Shown here: positions 1 to 8,900 of the stretch, one piece after another | Layout: each line of letters opens with the position of its first letter | Position numbering within the stretch: the stretch's first letter is position 1 | DNA from: JAGMES01 sp023128035 | Lineage (GTDB): Bacteria > Bacillota > Halanaerobiia > DY22613 | NCBI GenBank assembly: GCA_030627905.1 | Contig: DAOVRZ010000061.1 | Span: forward strand, 1 to 33,129 | DNA length: 33,129 nucleotides | Direction: 5' to 3' | Program-made: the position numbers and the translations under genes | The notes under the pieces: generated by a model | Seen by the model: only the letters and a program-made list of their open reading frames with translations | Told to the model about the DNA's origin: nothing | Database searches by the model: none

Positions 1-153
1 AGTAAGACGCTGACCCCTAACCAAGTGAATACTCTCCTGAAAAAGAGAAGAACTGCGATACTTAAAGGTTTTAAGTCTAAAAAGACGGGGAAGAAGTATC
101 AGGCACGACTGATTCTTGACGAGAATCTAAAGGTTAAGTTTGAATTTGAGTAA
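1..153 (+). CDS. topB: DNA topoisomerase III (type IA), C-terminal end, partial
   Basis: The frame is open from the first base and closes at TAA 151-153, leaving about 50 C-terminal residues. The peptide contains a run of the type ILKGFKSKKTGKKYQARL followed by LDEN..KVKFEFE. This is the characteristic closing repeat of Firmicutes type IA topoisomerases of the TopB class, which relax and decatenate DNA; it follows the catalytic toroid and probably contacts DNA. The catalytic tyrosine region lies outside the window. TopB genes of this kind are common both on chromosomes and on conjugative elements, so the fragment does not settle the replicon type. No clear terminator follows before the next gene. 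Assignment rests on the C-terminal repeat alone, so a different protein carrying the same repeat domain is possible. Confidence 0.7.
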   Translation, partial: SKTLTPNQVNTLLKKRRTAILKGFKSKKTGKKYQARLILDENLKVKFEFE

Positions 154-201
154 GGGAAACAGACTCTATAAGGCTTTCAAAAAAAAGGAGATGTACTTTT
201 T

Positions 202-459
202 ATGGAAGAAAAAATCAAGGAATTATCTTTACTTTTATTGTATCTAACATCATGGAATGAAAAAGATAGATTCTTGGGTGAATTACAGAGAAGTTGGAAA
301 GGTTACCCGTATGAAATTTTAGATGAATTGAGCGAAGAAGGATATATTAAAGGAAGTAATCGATCAAAATCAGTATATATAACTGAAGAAGGTGTTGCAA
401 AAGCACAAGAATTGGTAAGAAAATATCTTAGTATCGTTTCAGAGGAAGAGACAGTATGA
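202..459 (+). CDS. Small DUF6429-like protein (winged-helix-like)
   Basis: An 85-residue soluble protein. It begins MEEKIKELSLLLLYLTSW and continues with SWKGYPYEILDELSEEGYI and SKSVYITEEG. That pattern (LLYLTSW, W-K-G-Y, LDEL-x-x-x-G-x-I, SKSVYxTEEG) is what I recall for the uncharacterised DUF6429 family, whose layout resembles a compact winged helix: helices followed by a K-S-V-Y-x-T-x-E-G wing. A DNA-binding role is an inference only. The start is well supported by AAAAAAGGAG at 181-190 ahead of ATG 202. Its stop overlaps the ATG of the following acetyltransferase (ATGA, 456-459), so the two are translationally coupled. No signal peptide or membrane segment is visible. Confidence 0.7.
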   Translation: MEEKIKELSLLLLYLTSWNEKDRFLGELQRSWKGYPYEILDELSEEGYIKGSNRSKSVYITEEGVAKAQELVRKYLSIVSEEETV

Positions 460-905
460 TAATTTTTAGAAACTATAAATCGGGAGATTATTCGGAAATA
501 ATCGATATGATTTTTGCTTTATATCATGAAGATCCAGAAGGTGAAGTTATTACTCAGGAGAAGGTTGACAAAACAATTAATGAATTGTCTTCACATCCTG
601 AAAAAGGCAAGATTATTGTATTTGAAGAAAATGCACAAATAGTAGGTTATGCAATTTTGATTTTTTATTGGAGTAATGAATATGGTGGAGATATCTTAAA
701 TATTGATGAATTATTTGTAAGTCCAACTAGTAGGAATCAAGGAATTGCTACAAAATTTTTTGACTATATATTCAATGTATATTGTAATAAAGTATCAGCA
801 TTTAGTCTGGAAGTGACTCCAACGAATAGACAAGCTTTGGGTTACTATAAAAAATTGGGATTCAAAGAGAAGGATAACATACATATGATATATCACCTGA
901 GATAA
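456..905 (+). CDS. GNAT family N-acetyltransferase
   Basis: A 149-residue acetyl-CoA-dependent N-acetyltransferase; the substrate is unknown. The fold is recognisable end to end: an N-terminal strand and helix (IIFRNYKSGDYSEIIDMIF), a central strand with GYAILIFYW, then motif A with DELFVSPTSRNQGIATKFF. There the R-N-Q-G-I-A loop binds the CoA pyrophosphate. Motif B follows with LEVTPTNRQALGYYKKLGF, the usual N-x-x-A-x-x-x-Y-x-K-x-G-F ending. Length is normal for a single-domain GNAT. The start codon overlaps the stop of the upstream DUF6429-like gene by 4 bases, so the pair is an operon. The acceptor could be a small amine, an antibiotic or a protein N-terminus; nothing in the sequence decides this. 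Confidence 0.9.
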   Translation: MIIFRNYKSGDYSEIIDMIFALYHEDPEGEVITQEKVDKTINELSSHPEKGKIIVFEENAQIVGYAILIFYWSNEYGGDILNIDELFVSPTSRNQGIATKFFDYIFNVYCNKVSAFSLEVTPTNRQALGYYKKLGFKEKDNIHMIYHLR

Positions 906-921
906 CTGGAGATGAATAAAT

Positions 922-1329
922 GTGAATAGAGAGCAATTAAAGAAGAAAGTAAGAGAAACAGCTGGAGCGTTAGTATCTGAAAATGGATATGTGAGTGCAG
1001 TTGACTTATTAATCAAGATGAATAGACTTTCTCAGAAGAATTATGAGGATTGGCGTCATGGAAGGATTCCATATTTAGAAAGAGTCTGTGAAGGAAATTT
1101 ATCAAAATTAACAGTGATTATGAAGGAATTAAAGAAGTTTGCTAAGGATAGCAAATTGAACCCATCATTAAAGGTATATAAAAAGTGGGGGAAAGGGAAG
1201 AAAATTAATTTACGTTTTAGCAAATCAGGAAATCAAAAAATTGAAGAATCATATTCGACAAATTATTATCTTCCATCCAAAAAGAAAAGATTACAGAAAT
1301 CAGATGAAACGAAAATTTTAGAACTTTAA
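922..1329 (+). CDS. Conserved hypothetical basic protein
   Basis: A 135-residue protein of unknown function. The N-terminal two thirds look folded: a helix (REQLKKKVRETAGALV), then a conserved-looking block with DLLIKMNRLSQKNYEDW, GRIPYLERVC and NLSKLTVIMKELKKFA. The C-terminus is lysine-rich with YKKWGKGKKINLRFSKSG. I have the impression of a widespread Firmicutes hypothetical family with this DLLIKM...YEDWR.GRIPYLERVC pattern, but cannot name it. The basic tail would suit nucleic-acid binding (inference). The start is GTG 922, preceded by GGAG at 908-911; a nearby ATG at 912 is out of frame and stops after five codons. It lies 16 bases after the GNAT gene and is probably co-transcribed with it. 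No membrane segments. Confidence 0.65.
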   Translation: MNREQLKKKVRETAGALVSENGYVSAVDLLIKMNRLSQKNYEDWRHGRIPYLERVCEGNLSKLTVIMKELKKFAKDSKLNPSLKVYKKWGKGKKINLRFSKSGNQKIEESYSTNYYLPSKKKRLQKSDETKILEL

Positions 1330-1517
1330 AGACCGTCCAACTACACTTAACATGGCATAAACGAGGATGCTATCGCTTCGCCCAAATTCCCTCCACTACG
1401 TCCCAGGAACTTCGTTTATGCCTTATATGTGCAGCAATGCTAAACTATATATGAATAAATTTACGCGCTGGCTTCCGTCTGTGTGCGTAGAAAAAAATTA
1501 TGAAGAGATAGATAATC
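1330..1517. repeat. Non-coding stretch with long imperfect inverted repeat
   Basis: No gene is seen between 1330 and 1517. The arms GGCATAAACGA (1354-1364) and TCGTTTATGCC (1412-1422) are perfect complements around a 47-base loop rich in pyrimidine and CTTCG/CCTCC motifs. The outer flanks CACTTAACAT and TTATATGTGC are weakly complementary, giving a long hairpin with bulges. A second short stem (TACGC 1462-1466, GCGTA 1485-1489) lies just before the next gene. The long hairpin with an unpaired-base pattern resembles an attC-like recombination site or a MITE-type palindromic repeat; I cannot tell which. It separates two accessory genes, which fits cassette-like DNA. Confidence 0.45.
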
Positions 1518-1961
1518 GTGAATGAGATCTTTGATATTTCTTATGATGAAATTGCAGTCATCAAGAGCCTTTGGGAAAAAAATAGACAGTATCATGAGAA
1601 TAGTTCAGAATACTTCAAGGAATCATACCGTTTTATTAGTTTTGATCAGAGAATCAAAGCTTTCGGTGTGTTTAATGAGGAGACAATGAAAATAACTGTC
1701 GCCATAAGCAATGATGAGTATATTGGATATTGTATATCAACGATAATTGATGGGAAGGGAGAGCTTGAATCACTGCATGTTGATGAGACTAATAGAGGGA
1801 ATGGAATTTGGAAGAAACTTGTAATTAAACATATAGAATGGATGAAAGAAAAGAATTGTAAAGTGATTGGGGTAACAGTATCCCAAGAGAATGAATCTAC
1901 GATATGGTTTTATAAAAAGCTTGAATTCTATCCGAATACCTTATATATGCAATTGAAATAG
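1518..1961 (+). CDS. GNAT family N-acetyltransferase, atypical CoA loop
   Basis: A 147-residue GNAT protein. The C-terminal half is typical: IGYCISTIIDGKGELESLHV, then ETNRGNGIWKKLVIKHIEWM (motif A) and VTVSQENESTIWFYKKLEFY (motif B). The usual CoA pyrophosphate loop is R/Q-x-x-G-x-G/A; here it reads R-G-N-G-I-W, with Trp in the last loop position, which may weaken acetyl-CoA binding. The start is GTG 1518 with only a weak GAAGAG upstream; the preceding 190 bases are non-coding, so it probably has its own promoter. It is unrelated at the sequence level to the GNAT at 456-905 beyond the fold. Substrate unknown. It may be functional or a slowly decaying cassette gene. Confidence 0.8.
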   Translation: MNEIFDISYDEIAVIKSLWEKNRQYHENSSEYFKESYRFISFDQRIKAFGVFNEETMKITVAISNDEYIGYCISTIIDGKGELESLHVDETNRGNGIWKKLVIKHIEWMKEKNCKVIGVTVSQENESTIWFYKKLEFYPNTLYMQLK

Positions 1962-2113
1962 AAGAGCTAGATATGATTTGGGGAAATGTCTTCGTGCTCG
2001 TACTGGCGAGGGTTGGGCTCTGGAACAGACCAGCACACATTTCAAAGATTAAGCCAAGTCTTTGAAACGTCTCCCATGCAACAACGTTCTCCGACATATT
2101 GGAGTGAATTAAT
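1962..2113. other. Structured non-coding segment
   Basis: About 150 bases with no convincing reading frame but several complementary pairs. TTTCAAAGA (2040-2048) and TCTTTGAAA (2059-2067) form a perfect 9-bp stem with a 10-base loop. AACGT/ACGTT and CTCC/GGAG pairs follow within 2066-2105, ending just before the ATG of the truncated peptidase gene at 2114. Base composition is richer in G and C than the neighbouring coding DNA. It could be a leader RNA for the broken gene, a recombination site, or a repeat element. No family is recognised. Confidence 0.35.
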
Positions 2114-2200
2114 ATGAACAATTTGCTTTTAACTTCAGCAGGTTTTGAAAATCCCAAGATTTATCGCTTTGTAACTTACCCAAAAGTTAAAATAAAATAA
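2114..2200 (+). pseudogene. Peptidase E-like (S51 / glutamine-amidotransferase-like) N-terminal remnant
   Basis: The frame opens at ATG 2114 behind GGAG (2101-2104) and encodes NNLLLTSAGFENPKI before turning into an unrelated short tail and stopping at 2198-2200. The L-x-L-T-S-x-G-F-x-N start is typical of peptidase family S51 (dipeptidase E-like) proteins, normally about 200 residues. Only the first roughly 16 codons survive. The similarity ends near 2160, where sequence associated with the downstream transposon ATPase remnant appears to begin. The simplest reading is that a mobile element inserted into, or deleted through, the gene. The match is short, so the family call is moderate. Confidence 0.5.
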
Positions 2201-2225
2201 AATCAGGATACCACTTTAAGTATCC
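2190..2225 (-). terminator. Rho-independent terminator, minus strand
   Basis: GGATAC (2206-2211) and GTATCC (2220-2225) form a perfect 6-bp stem with an 8-base loop. Read on the minus strand it is followed by a T-rich tract (complement of AATAAAATAAAAT, 2191-2203). It lies downstream of the minus-strand ATPase remnant (2356-2580) and would have ended that transcript. The stretch between (2226-2355) holds no gene but has further small stems, such as GAGAG/CTCTC around 2236-2253. Confidence 0.5.
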
Positions 2226-2355
2226 CTTCTACATTAGAGAGATTTAACTCTCGGGTCTTTAGAGTGCTCGGGTTGCATCTTTGCAGAGCCCTATCCCCTC
2301 TAAAGAAGAAGAGGTTCTTATCGTCGTATCCTGAAACTTAAATGTGAATACAAAT

Positions 2356-2580
2356 TTAGACGTTGATTTCGAGTTCATTATGAGCTTTAAAGATGAATTC
2401 AGAATCTATGGCTTTAAGCTTTTCTTTTGCTGCAGATAATAGAGTTAATCTAACAAGAGAATTAATTCGACGAATAAGCTCATTTAAACTGGAATGAATG
2501 TGTTCTAAGGCATCTTCTGTAAAAAGAGGTTCAGAAACACCAGCGAGTTTTAAACGACTGGTGATATAGCGAAGAGGCAT
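2356..2580 (-). pseudogene. Transposon-associated AAA+ ATPase (ExeA/TniB-like), C-terminal remnant
   Basis: A minus-strand frame of 74 residues ends at 2356. It contains ITSRLKLAGVSEPLFTEDAL, then HIHSSLNELIRRINSLV and a final KAIDSEFIFKAHNEL. This is the C-terminal lid region of the ExeA/TniB-like AAA+ ATPases that partner DDE transposases in Firmicutes; R-R-I-N corresponds to the sensor-2 arginine region. Intact proteins are roughly 260-280 residues with Walker A and B motifs, all missing here. Upstream of the first Met (2578-2580) the same frame hits TGA within about 30 bases, so the gene is truncated, not mis-started. No transposase is found nearby. It marks an old insertion that also seems to have broken the S51 gene. 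Confidence 0.65.
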
Positions 2581-2599
2581 TATTATCTGGAGTGAACTC

Positions 2600-2617
2600 G
2601 TTCAGCTAAAGCTGAAC
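2600..2617. repeat. Perfect palindromic hairpin, possible IS200/IS605-type end
   Basis: GTTCAGCT-AA-AGCTGAAC is an 8-bp perfect stem with a 2-base loop. It is followed by TTGGGGCTTCAGTGGGGGT (2620-2638). Short subterminal hairpins of this kind mark the ends of IS200/IS605-type elements, and it sits exactly at the break of the ATPase remnant. No TnpA or TnpB gene is present, so this is at most a scar. Confidence 0.3.
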
Positions 2618-2676
2618 ATTGGGGCTTCAGTGGGGGTCTTATCTCAAAAGATAAAGAAAAAGGTGAGAAAGGGCAT

Positions 2677-2718
2677 AAAACAAAAAGGTCTTTGGATACT
2701 CAGAGATCTTTTTGTTTT
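2677..2718 (+). terminator. Rho-independent terminator upstream of NRPS operon
   Basis: The arms 2677-2694 (AAAACAAAAAGGTCTTTG) and 2701-2718 (CAGAGATCTTTTTGTTTT) pair over 18 bp, with two G-U wobbles and a GATACT loop. The A-rich 5' side and T-rich 3' side allow termination in either direction. There is no plus-strand gene directly upstream, so it may be the leftover terminator of a lost gene. A near copy ends the NRPS operon at 32462-32503. Confidence 0.8.
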
Positions 2719-2806
2719 ATTATTTATCAGTTTTATTAAATATTATATATATCACCAGCGTTATACGCTAAAATTTTTTTGGCATAACTGGGAAACTAAA
2801 AAAAAC

Positions 2807-2854
2807 AAAGGAATTTTGGAAATGTTGACGAATTAAACTATTATTATGGAAAGA
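2807..2854 (+). promoter_or_regulatory. Conserved upstream block, copy 1
   Basis: AAAGGAATTTTGGAAATG is followed directly by TTGACGAA, then 12 bases and TATGGAAAGA. The first 26 bases match 24 of 26 positions at 32625-32650, and TATRGAAAGA recurs at the same spacing in both copies. TTGACG resembles a -35 box, but the 14-base gap to TATGGA is too short for a standard sigma-A promoter. Conservation in both copies suggests a shared regulatory site or promoter for an alternative factor; the mechanism is not determined. Confidence 0.45.
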
Positions 2855-2872
2855 AATTGTTCCAAATATAAT
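2844..2872 (+). promoter_or_regulatory. Candidate sigma-A promoter for the NRPS operon
   Basis: TATAAT (2867-2872) is a perfect -10 box. The best -35 at 17-bp spacing is TTATGG (2844-2849), which is poor, so activation through the adjacent conserved block (2807-2854) would be plausible. A transcript starting near 2879 would carry a leader of almost 90 bases. That leader contains an orphan AAGGAG (2882-2887) with no ATG, GTG or TTG at a usable distance. Confidence 0.4.
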
Positions 2873-2965
2873 CAATCTAAGAAGGAGAGTATTCTATATT
2901 ATATAAAATATTGGAAATATATAAATTATTAGGTATAAAGATTTTGCTGTGAAAGGGGATTGTGT

Positions 2966-5900
2966 ATGTATAAACGGCAAGGAAAAATTGAAAAACAAAA
3001 TGTACAAGATATACTTGCATTAACACCAATGCAAGAAGGAATATTGTTTCATTTTTTGAAAAATCCAGAAAGTAAACATTATTTCGAACAGTTATGCTTG
3101 ACCATTCATGGGAAATTAAATTTGGAAACGATGAAAACGGCATGGGCTCATGTTGTTGAATCAAATGAATTGTTAAGAACGGTATTTGTATGGGAGAAAC
3201 TCCCTAATCCTATGCAAATCTTATTAAAATCTTATCAATTACCAATCAGAAGTCATGATTTATCAAATTTAGATGATTTGGAAAAAGAAAAAAGACTTAA
3301 GATGATTAAAGAACAAGCTCAAAAGGAAAAAGTAGATATCTCTACTGAGCCTCTCAGAGTAATATTAATCTTCCTAAGTGCTGAAGAGTCTATGATGATA
3401 ATAAGTAATCATCATATTTTGTTTGATGGATGGAGTAATGGAATTATTTTGAAAGAACTTTTTCAAGCTTATAATAGGTTGTCAGATGGACTTGGATTAG
3501 AAAAACTTACAAAAAATTCATTTAAGAAATTTATCAACTGGCTACAAAAACAGAATAAAAATGAACAAAAAAACTATTGGACTGAATATTTAGCTGGATT
3601 TGATAGTAAAACCTTACTTCCGATTTCATTAGATATAGAAAAAGAGCATTCTGAGATAAACCGTTTTACTCTCACAATAGATCAAGGTTTAACTCGTGGA
3701 ATTAATGAACTAGTTATAGAGAATCATATCACTACTGCTACTGTAATTTATAGTTTATGGGGGATGCTACTTCAAAGGTACAATAATGCTCAGGATGTTG
3801 TCTTTGGTACAACTGTATCAGGAAGAAACGCAAATATTGAAAATTTAGAAGAAATGGTCGGATTATTTATCAATACAATTCCACTTCGAGTAAACAAGGT
3901 TGTAGTGGAAAGTATTATATCGCTTTTGCAGGATATTGATCTTGTTCTCAAAGAAAGAACCAAATATGAAAATTTTTCATTGGTAGAGATTAAAAACTGC
4001 AGTGAAATTGATTCTAAAGAAGATATTTTTGACTCTATTGTGGTTATTGAAAATTATCCTTTAGATAGACAACTTGCTAGCGAAATGAACCATTTAAAGA
4101 TAAAAGTGGATACCATAGTAGAAACAATAAATTTTGATCTAACCCTGGCTGTAGAGTTAGGCGATCAGATCATAGTACATTTTATTTATGATATTTTTAA
4201 GTTTGATGAGAAACGCATACAAAGTTTGGCAAAACATTTTACTAACTTACTGGTTTCTGTATTGGAAAACCCGAAAGGCAAGTTGGAAGAGGTTGAGATG
4301 CTTTCAAAAGAAGAAAAAGAATTTTTACTAACTCATTTTAATAGGGAAAATCTATCTTTCCCGAAGGATAAAAATGTCTGTGGATTATTTGAAGACTGGG
4401 CAGAAAAAATACCTAATAAAATTTCAGTAAAATATATGAATGAAGAAATAACTTTTATGCAATTAAATCAACGGGCTAATCAGTTAGCTAGAACTTTGAG
4501 AAATATAGGGATTACTAAAAATCAGCCAGTAGGGATCATGGCAGAACGGTCTATTGAACTGATTGTAGGTATCTTAGGTATTTTGAAAGTTGGCGGAGCA
4601 TACTTGCCTATTAATCCAGCCTATCCTAATGAAAGAGTTAAATATATGTTAGAAGACAGTGGTGCAAATCTTTTATTAACCCATGAATATTTGACAAATA
4701 CTATTGTTTTTAATGGACAAGTTATTGCTTTAGAAGAAAAAAGTATATATATGGGTGAAGATTCCAATTTAAGAACTTTGGATTCAATAGATAAAATGGA
4801 TAGTTTAGCCTATATCATTTATACTTCTGGATCTACTGGCAATCCAAAGGGTGTAATGGTTCCTTATAGAGCTTTGAACAATTTTTTATTCAATATTATA
4901 GACCAATTTGAAGACGGTATAGGAATAGGAGATCGTTGCCTGAGTTTAACTAATATTTCTTTTGATGTTAGTGTTTGTGAAATTTTTCTACCACTTTCCT
5001 CCGGTGCTACTTTGGTTCTTTTCAATAATGAGATGATTCCTGATATTTTAAAACTGACGAGAACCATTATTGATGATGAAATTACTTTTACTTATATTCC
5101 ACCTACAATTTTGAAGGAACTATATGGACACTTACGTCAGGAAAAGCTTAAACTAAATAAGATGTTAGTTGGGGTAGAACCAATTCAAGATTATATTTTG
5201 GAAGATTATTTAACTTTACATCCGAAAATGCAGATTATCAACGGTTATGGGCCTACAGAAGCGACAATTTGTGCAACATTTTATAAATATGGACAAAAAC
5301 CATCGACTGGTAAAAAGGTTCCAATTGGGATACCTTTAGCTAACACACAAATTTATATTATAGATCAAAATCATCGTCTTGTACCTTATAGAGCTGTCGG
5401 AGAATTATGTATTACTGGTGCAGGCTTGGCAGAGGGTTATTTAAACAAAGCTGATTTGACAGCGGAAAAATTTGTTAGTAATCCATTCATACTAGGTACA
5501 CGAATGTATAAGACAGGAGATTTAGCGAGATGGCTACCAGATGGAAATATCGAATTTCTTGGAAGAATAGACCATCAAGTGAAAGTGCGAGGTTTTAGAG
5601 TTGAACTAGGAGAGATTGAGAATCAACTGTTAAGGCATGCGGATATTAAGGAAACTATTGTAATAACAAGAAAAGATGGAATCGGAAATAATTTCTTATG
5701 TGCATTTATTGTTTCTGGGAGAGAATTTACGGTCACTGAGCTTAAAGAATATCTTTCTCAAAAGATGCCATCTTATATGATCCCATCATTTTTTATGAGA
5801 ATTGAGAAAATACCGTTCACTCCAAATGGGAAAATTGATCGGAATGCTTTGCTCGAATTCGATTTAAATATTGCTACAGTAGTTGAATACATTGTACCTG

Positions 5901-8900
5901 AAACGGAAACAGAAAAGGGTTTAGCAAAAATATGGCAAGAAGTACTGGAAACTAACAATAGAATAGGGGTAAATGATAATTTTTTTGACTTAGGAGGTCA
6001 TTCATTAAGGGCGATGACTCTCTTAGCTAAAATTCATAAAAAGTTAGATGTAGAGTTAGCATTACAGGAACTGTTTGAAAGGCCAACTATAAAAAGCCTC
6101 GCAAAATATATAGAGCATGCCCAAAAAAGTAAATGTTCATTGATTTATCCTGTTGAAGAGAAAGAGTACTATCCTTTGTCATCTGCTCAAAAAAGACTAT
6201 TTATATTAAATGAATTGGACAAAGATAGACTTAGTTACAATATGCCAATTGTTATGGAGATTAAGGGAAGTATAGATCAGGAACGATTTGAAAAGTCATG
6301 TAGAAAATTGATTGAAAGACATGAGACGCTAAGAACGAGTTTTGCAGTAATAGGCGATGAACCTGTGCAAAAGATTAATAATGATGTAGAATTTGCTATA
6401 GAATATTTAGAGGCAGATGAAATAGAAATTGATGAAAAAATTAAAGAGTTTATTCGCCCGTTTGATTTAAGTAAAGCACCATTATTCAGAGCAAGAGTTA
6501 TGAGACTTTCTAACGGTACACAATTCATTATGTTTGATATACATCATATTATATCTGATGGTTTTTCTATCGAAATTTTAATCCGTGAACTTTCAAATCT
6601 TTATGAGGGAATTCATTTACCAAAATTAAAGGTGCAATATAAAGATTATGCTGTTTGGCAAGAAAAGATGAAAATTGACAATAAATTTAAACAGCAAGAA
6701 GAATATTGGCTTGAGCAATTTAAAGGTGAAATACCATTATTGAATTTTCCAACAGATCATGTACCACTTCCATATCAAAATTTCGAAGGTGCTGGTATAG
6801 AGTTTTCAATAAATAGAGAATTAACAGATCAGCTAGTGGGTTTGGCAAAAAACCATCAAGCAACTGTATATATGGTTTTATTTGCAGTATATAATATATT
6901 ACTTTATAAATACTCAGATCAAGAAGACCTGATAGTTGGTTCACCTATTGCTGGAAGACAGCGCGAAGATGTACAGAACATAGTAGGAATGTTTGTCAAT
7001 ATGCTACCTTTCAGAAATAAACTGAGGGGAAATAAAAAATTTGATAGTTTTTTATTTGAAGTTAAGGAGAATGTTTTACAGGGATATGAGAATCAAGATT
7101 ATCAGTATGATGAACTGGTTGAAAAGCTAGGGGTTATTAGAGATTTAAGTAGGAATCCATTGTTTGATATAGTTTTCGCATTCCAAAATATGGATATGAA
7201 AAAAATAGAAATAACTGATTTTGCGATGTTATCATACCCATTTGAGAAACAAGTTGCAAAATTTGATCTGACTTTAAATGTTACAATGGTTGAAAAAGAA
7301 GTCAATTTCACCTTAGAATATAAGAAAAAATTATTCAAAAGAGAAACGATTGAGAGGCTGGGTTACCATTTCATTAAAATCTTAGAAGAAGTCGTAGCTA
7401 ATCCAGAAATTCATTTATTTGAAATTGAAATATTAACAGTTAAAGAGAAAAACCAACTCTTATATGAATTTAATAATACGATTACGGAGTACCCAAATGA
7501 CCAAACGATACATCATTTATTTGAAAAACAGGTAGAAAAGATGCCGGAAAATATAGCGATCGTATTTGAAACCAATGAATTATCTTATAGGAAACTGAAT
7601 CAAAAAGCCAATCAGTTGGCAAGATTGTTAAGAGAAAAAGGGGTTAGACCAGATACAATTGTAGGGATTATGGTTGAACGTTCTCTAGAGATGGTCATAG
7701 GAGTGATGGGAATCCTTAAAGCAGGAGCTGCATATTTACCTATTGATCCTGATTACCCATCAGAGAGAATCAAATATATTTTGGAAGATAGTCAGGTTCA
7801 GATTTTATTGACTCAATTACATTTAAAGGATCAGATTATATTTGATAATAGCATAGTCTGTCTGGATGATGAAAAACTGTATCAAGGTAATCACAGTAAC
7901 CTGGAAATTATCAATCATCCATGGGATCTGGCATATATTATTTACACCTCAGGTAGTACAGGCAAGCCAAAAGGAGCTATGATTGAACACAGGTCACTGG
8001 TTAATTTATCTGTGTGGCATCAAAAATACTACCAGATTGATGAAACTGATAGAAGTACAAAATATGCGGGTTTTGGATTTGATGCTTCAGTTTGGGAAAT
8101 ATTCCCCTATTTAATGGTAGGTGCGTCCATATACATAATTGGTGAAGAGATAAAAATAGATGTAGAGAGACTTAATCAATACTTTGAAGCAAAGGGCATA
8201 ACGATTAGCTTTTTGCCTACCCAAATCTGTGAACAGTTTATGAAAATCAAAAACCGATCATTGCGAAAACTCCTGACTGGTGGAGATAAATTAAAATATT
8301 ATAATAAGCAAAACTATGAAATAATAAACAATTATGGACCAACAGAGAATACAGTTGTCACTACGAGCTTTGTTTTAGATGATCAATATGACAATATTCC
8401 GATTGGTAAGCCAATTGCAAACACACGGGTTTATATTGTTGATTCAAATAATAAGTTGCAACCTGTTGGAGTTGTTGGAGAACTCTGTATAAGTGGTGAT
8501 GGATTGGCAAGAGCTTATTTAAATAGAGCAGAGTTAACAGCAGAAAAATTTGTAGAGAATCCATTTGTACCAGGGGAAAGGATGTATAGAACAGGAGATA
8601 TGGCAAGATGGCTATCTGATGGAAATATAGAGTTTATGGGTAGAATTGACCATCAGGTACAAATCAGAGGTTTTAGAGTCGAGCTGGGAGAAATCGAGAG
8701 TCAGTTATTAAAGATTAAAGAAATAAAAGAAGCAGTAGTAATGGAGCGGGTAGATCATAATGGGGAACAATATTTGTGTGCATACATTGTATCAGAGAAA
8801 GAACTCTCACTATCAGAGATGAGGGAGAAATTATCTGTTCGAATACCATATTATATAATTCCTTCATATTTTATTCAGATAGATCAGATGCCAGTTACTC

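Noticed and set aside
2630..2836. Plus-strand 68-codon ORF spanning the first terminator
   Set aside because: It reads straight through an 18-bp terminator hairpin and the conserved regulatory block, has low-complexity Lys-rich and hydrophobic sequence, and has no RBS.
2877..3164. Minus-strand 95-codon ORF over the NRPS 1 start
   Set aside because: It overlaps the promoter leader and the conserved N-terminus of NRPS 1; composition is typical of a shadow frame.
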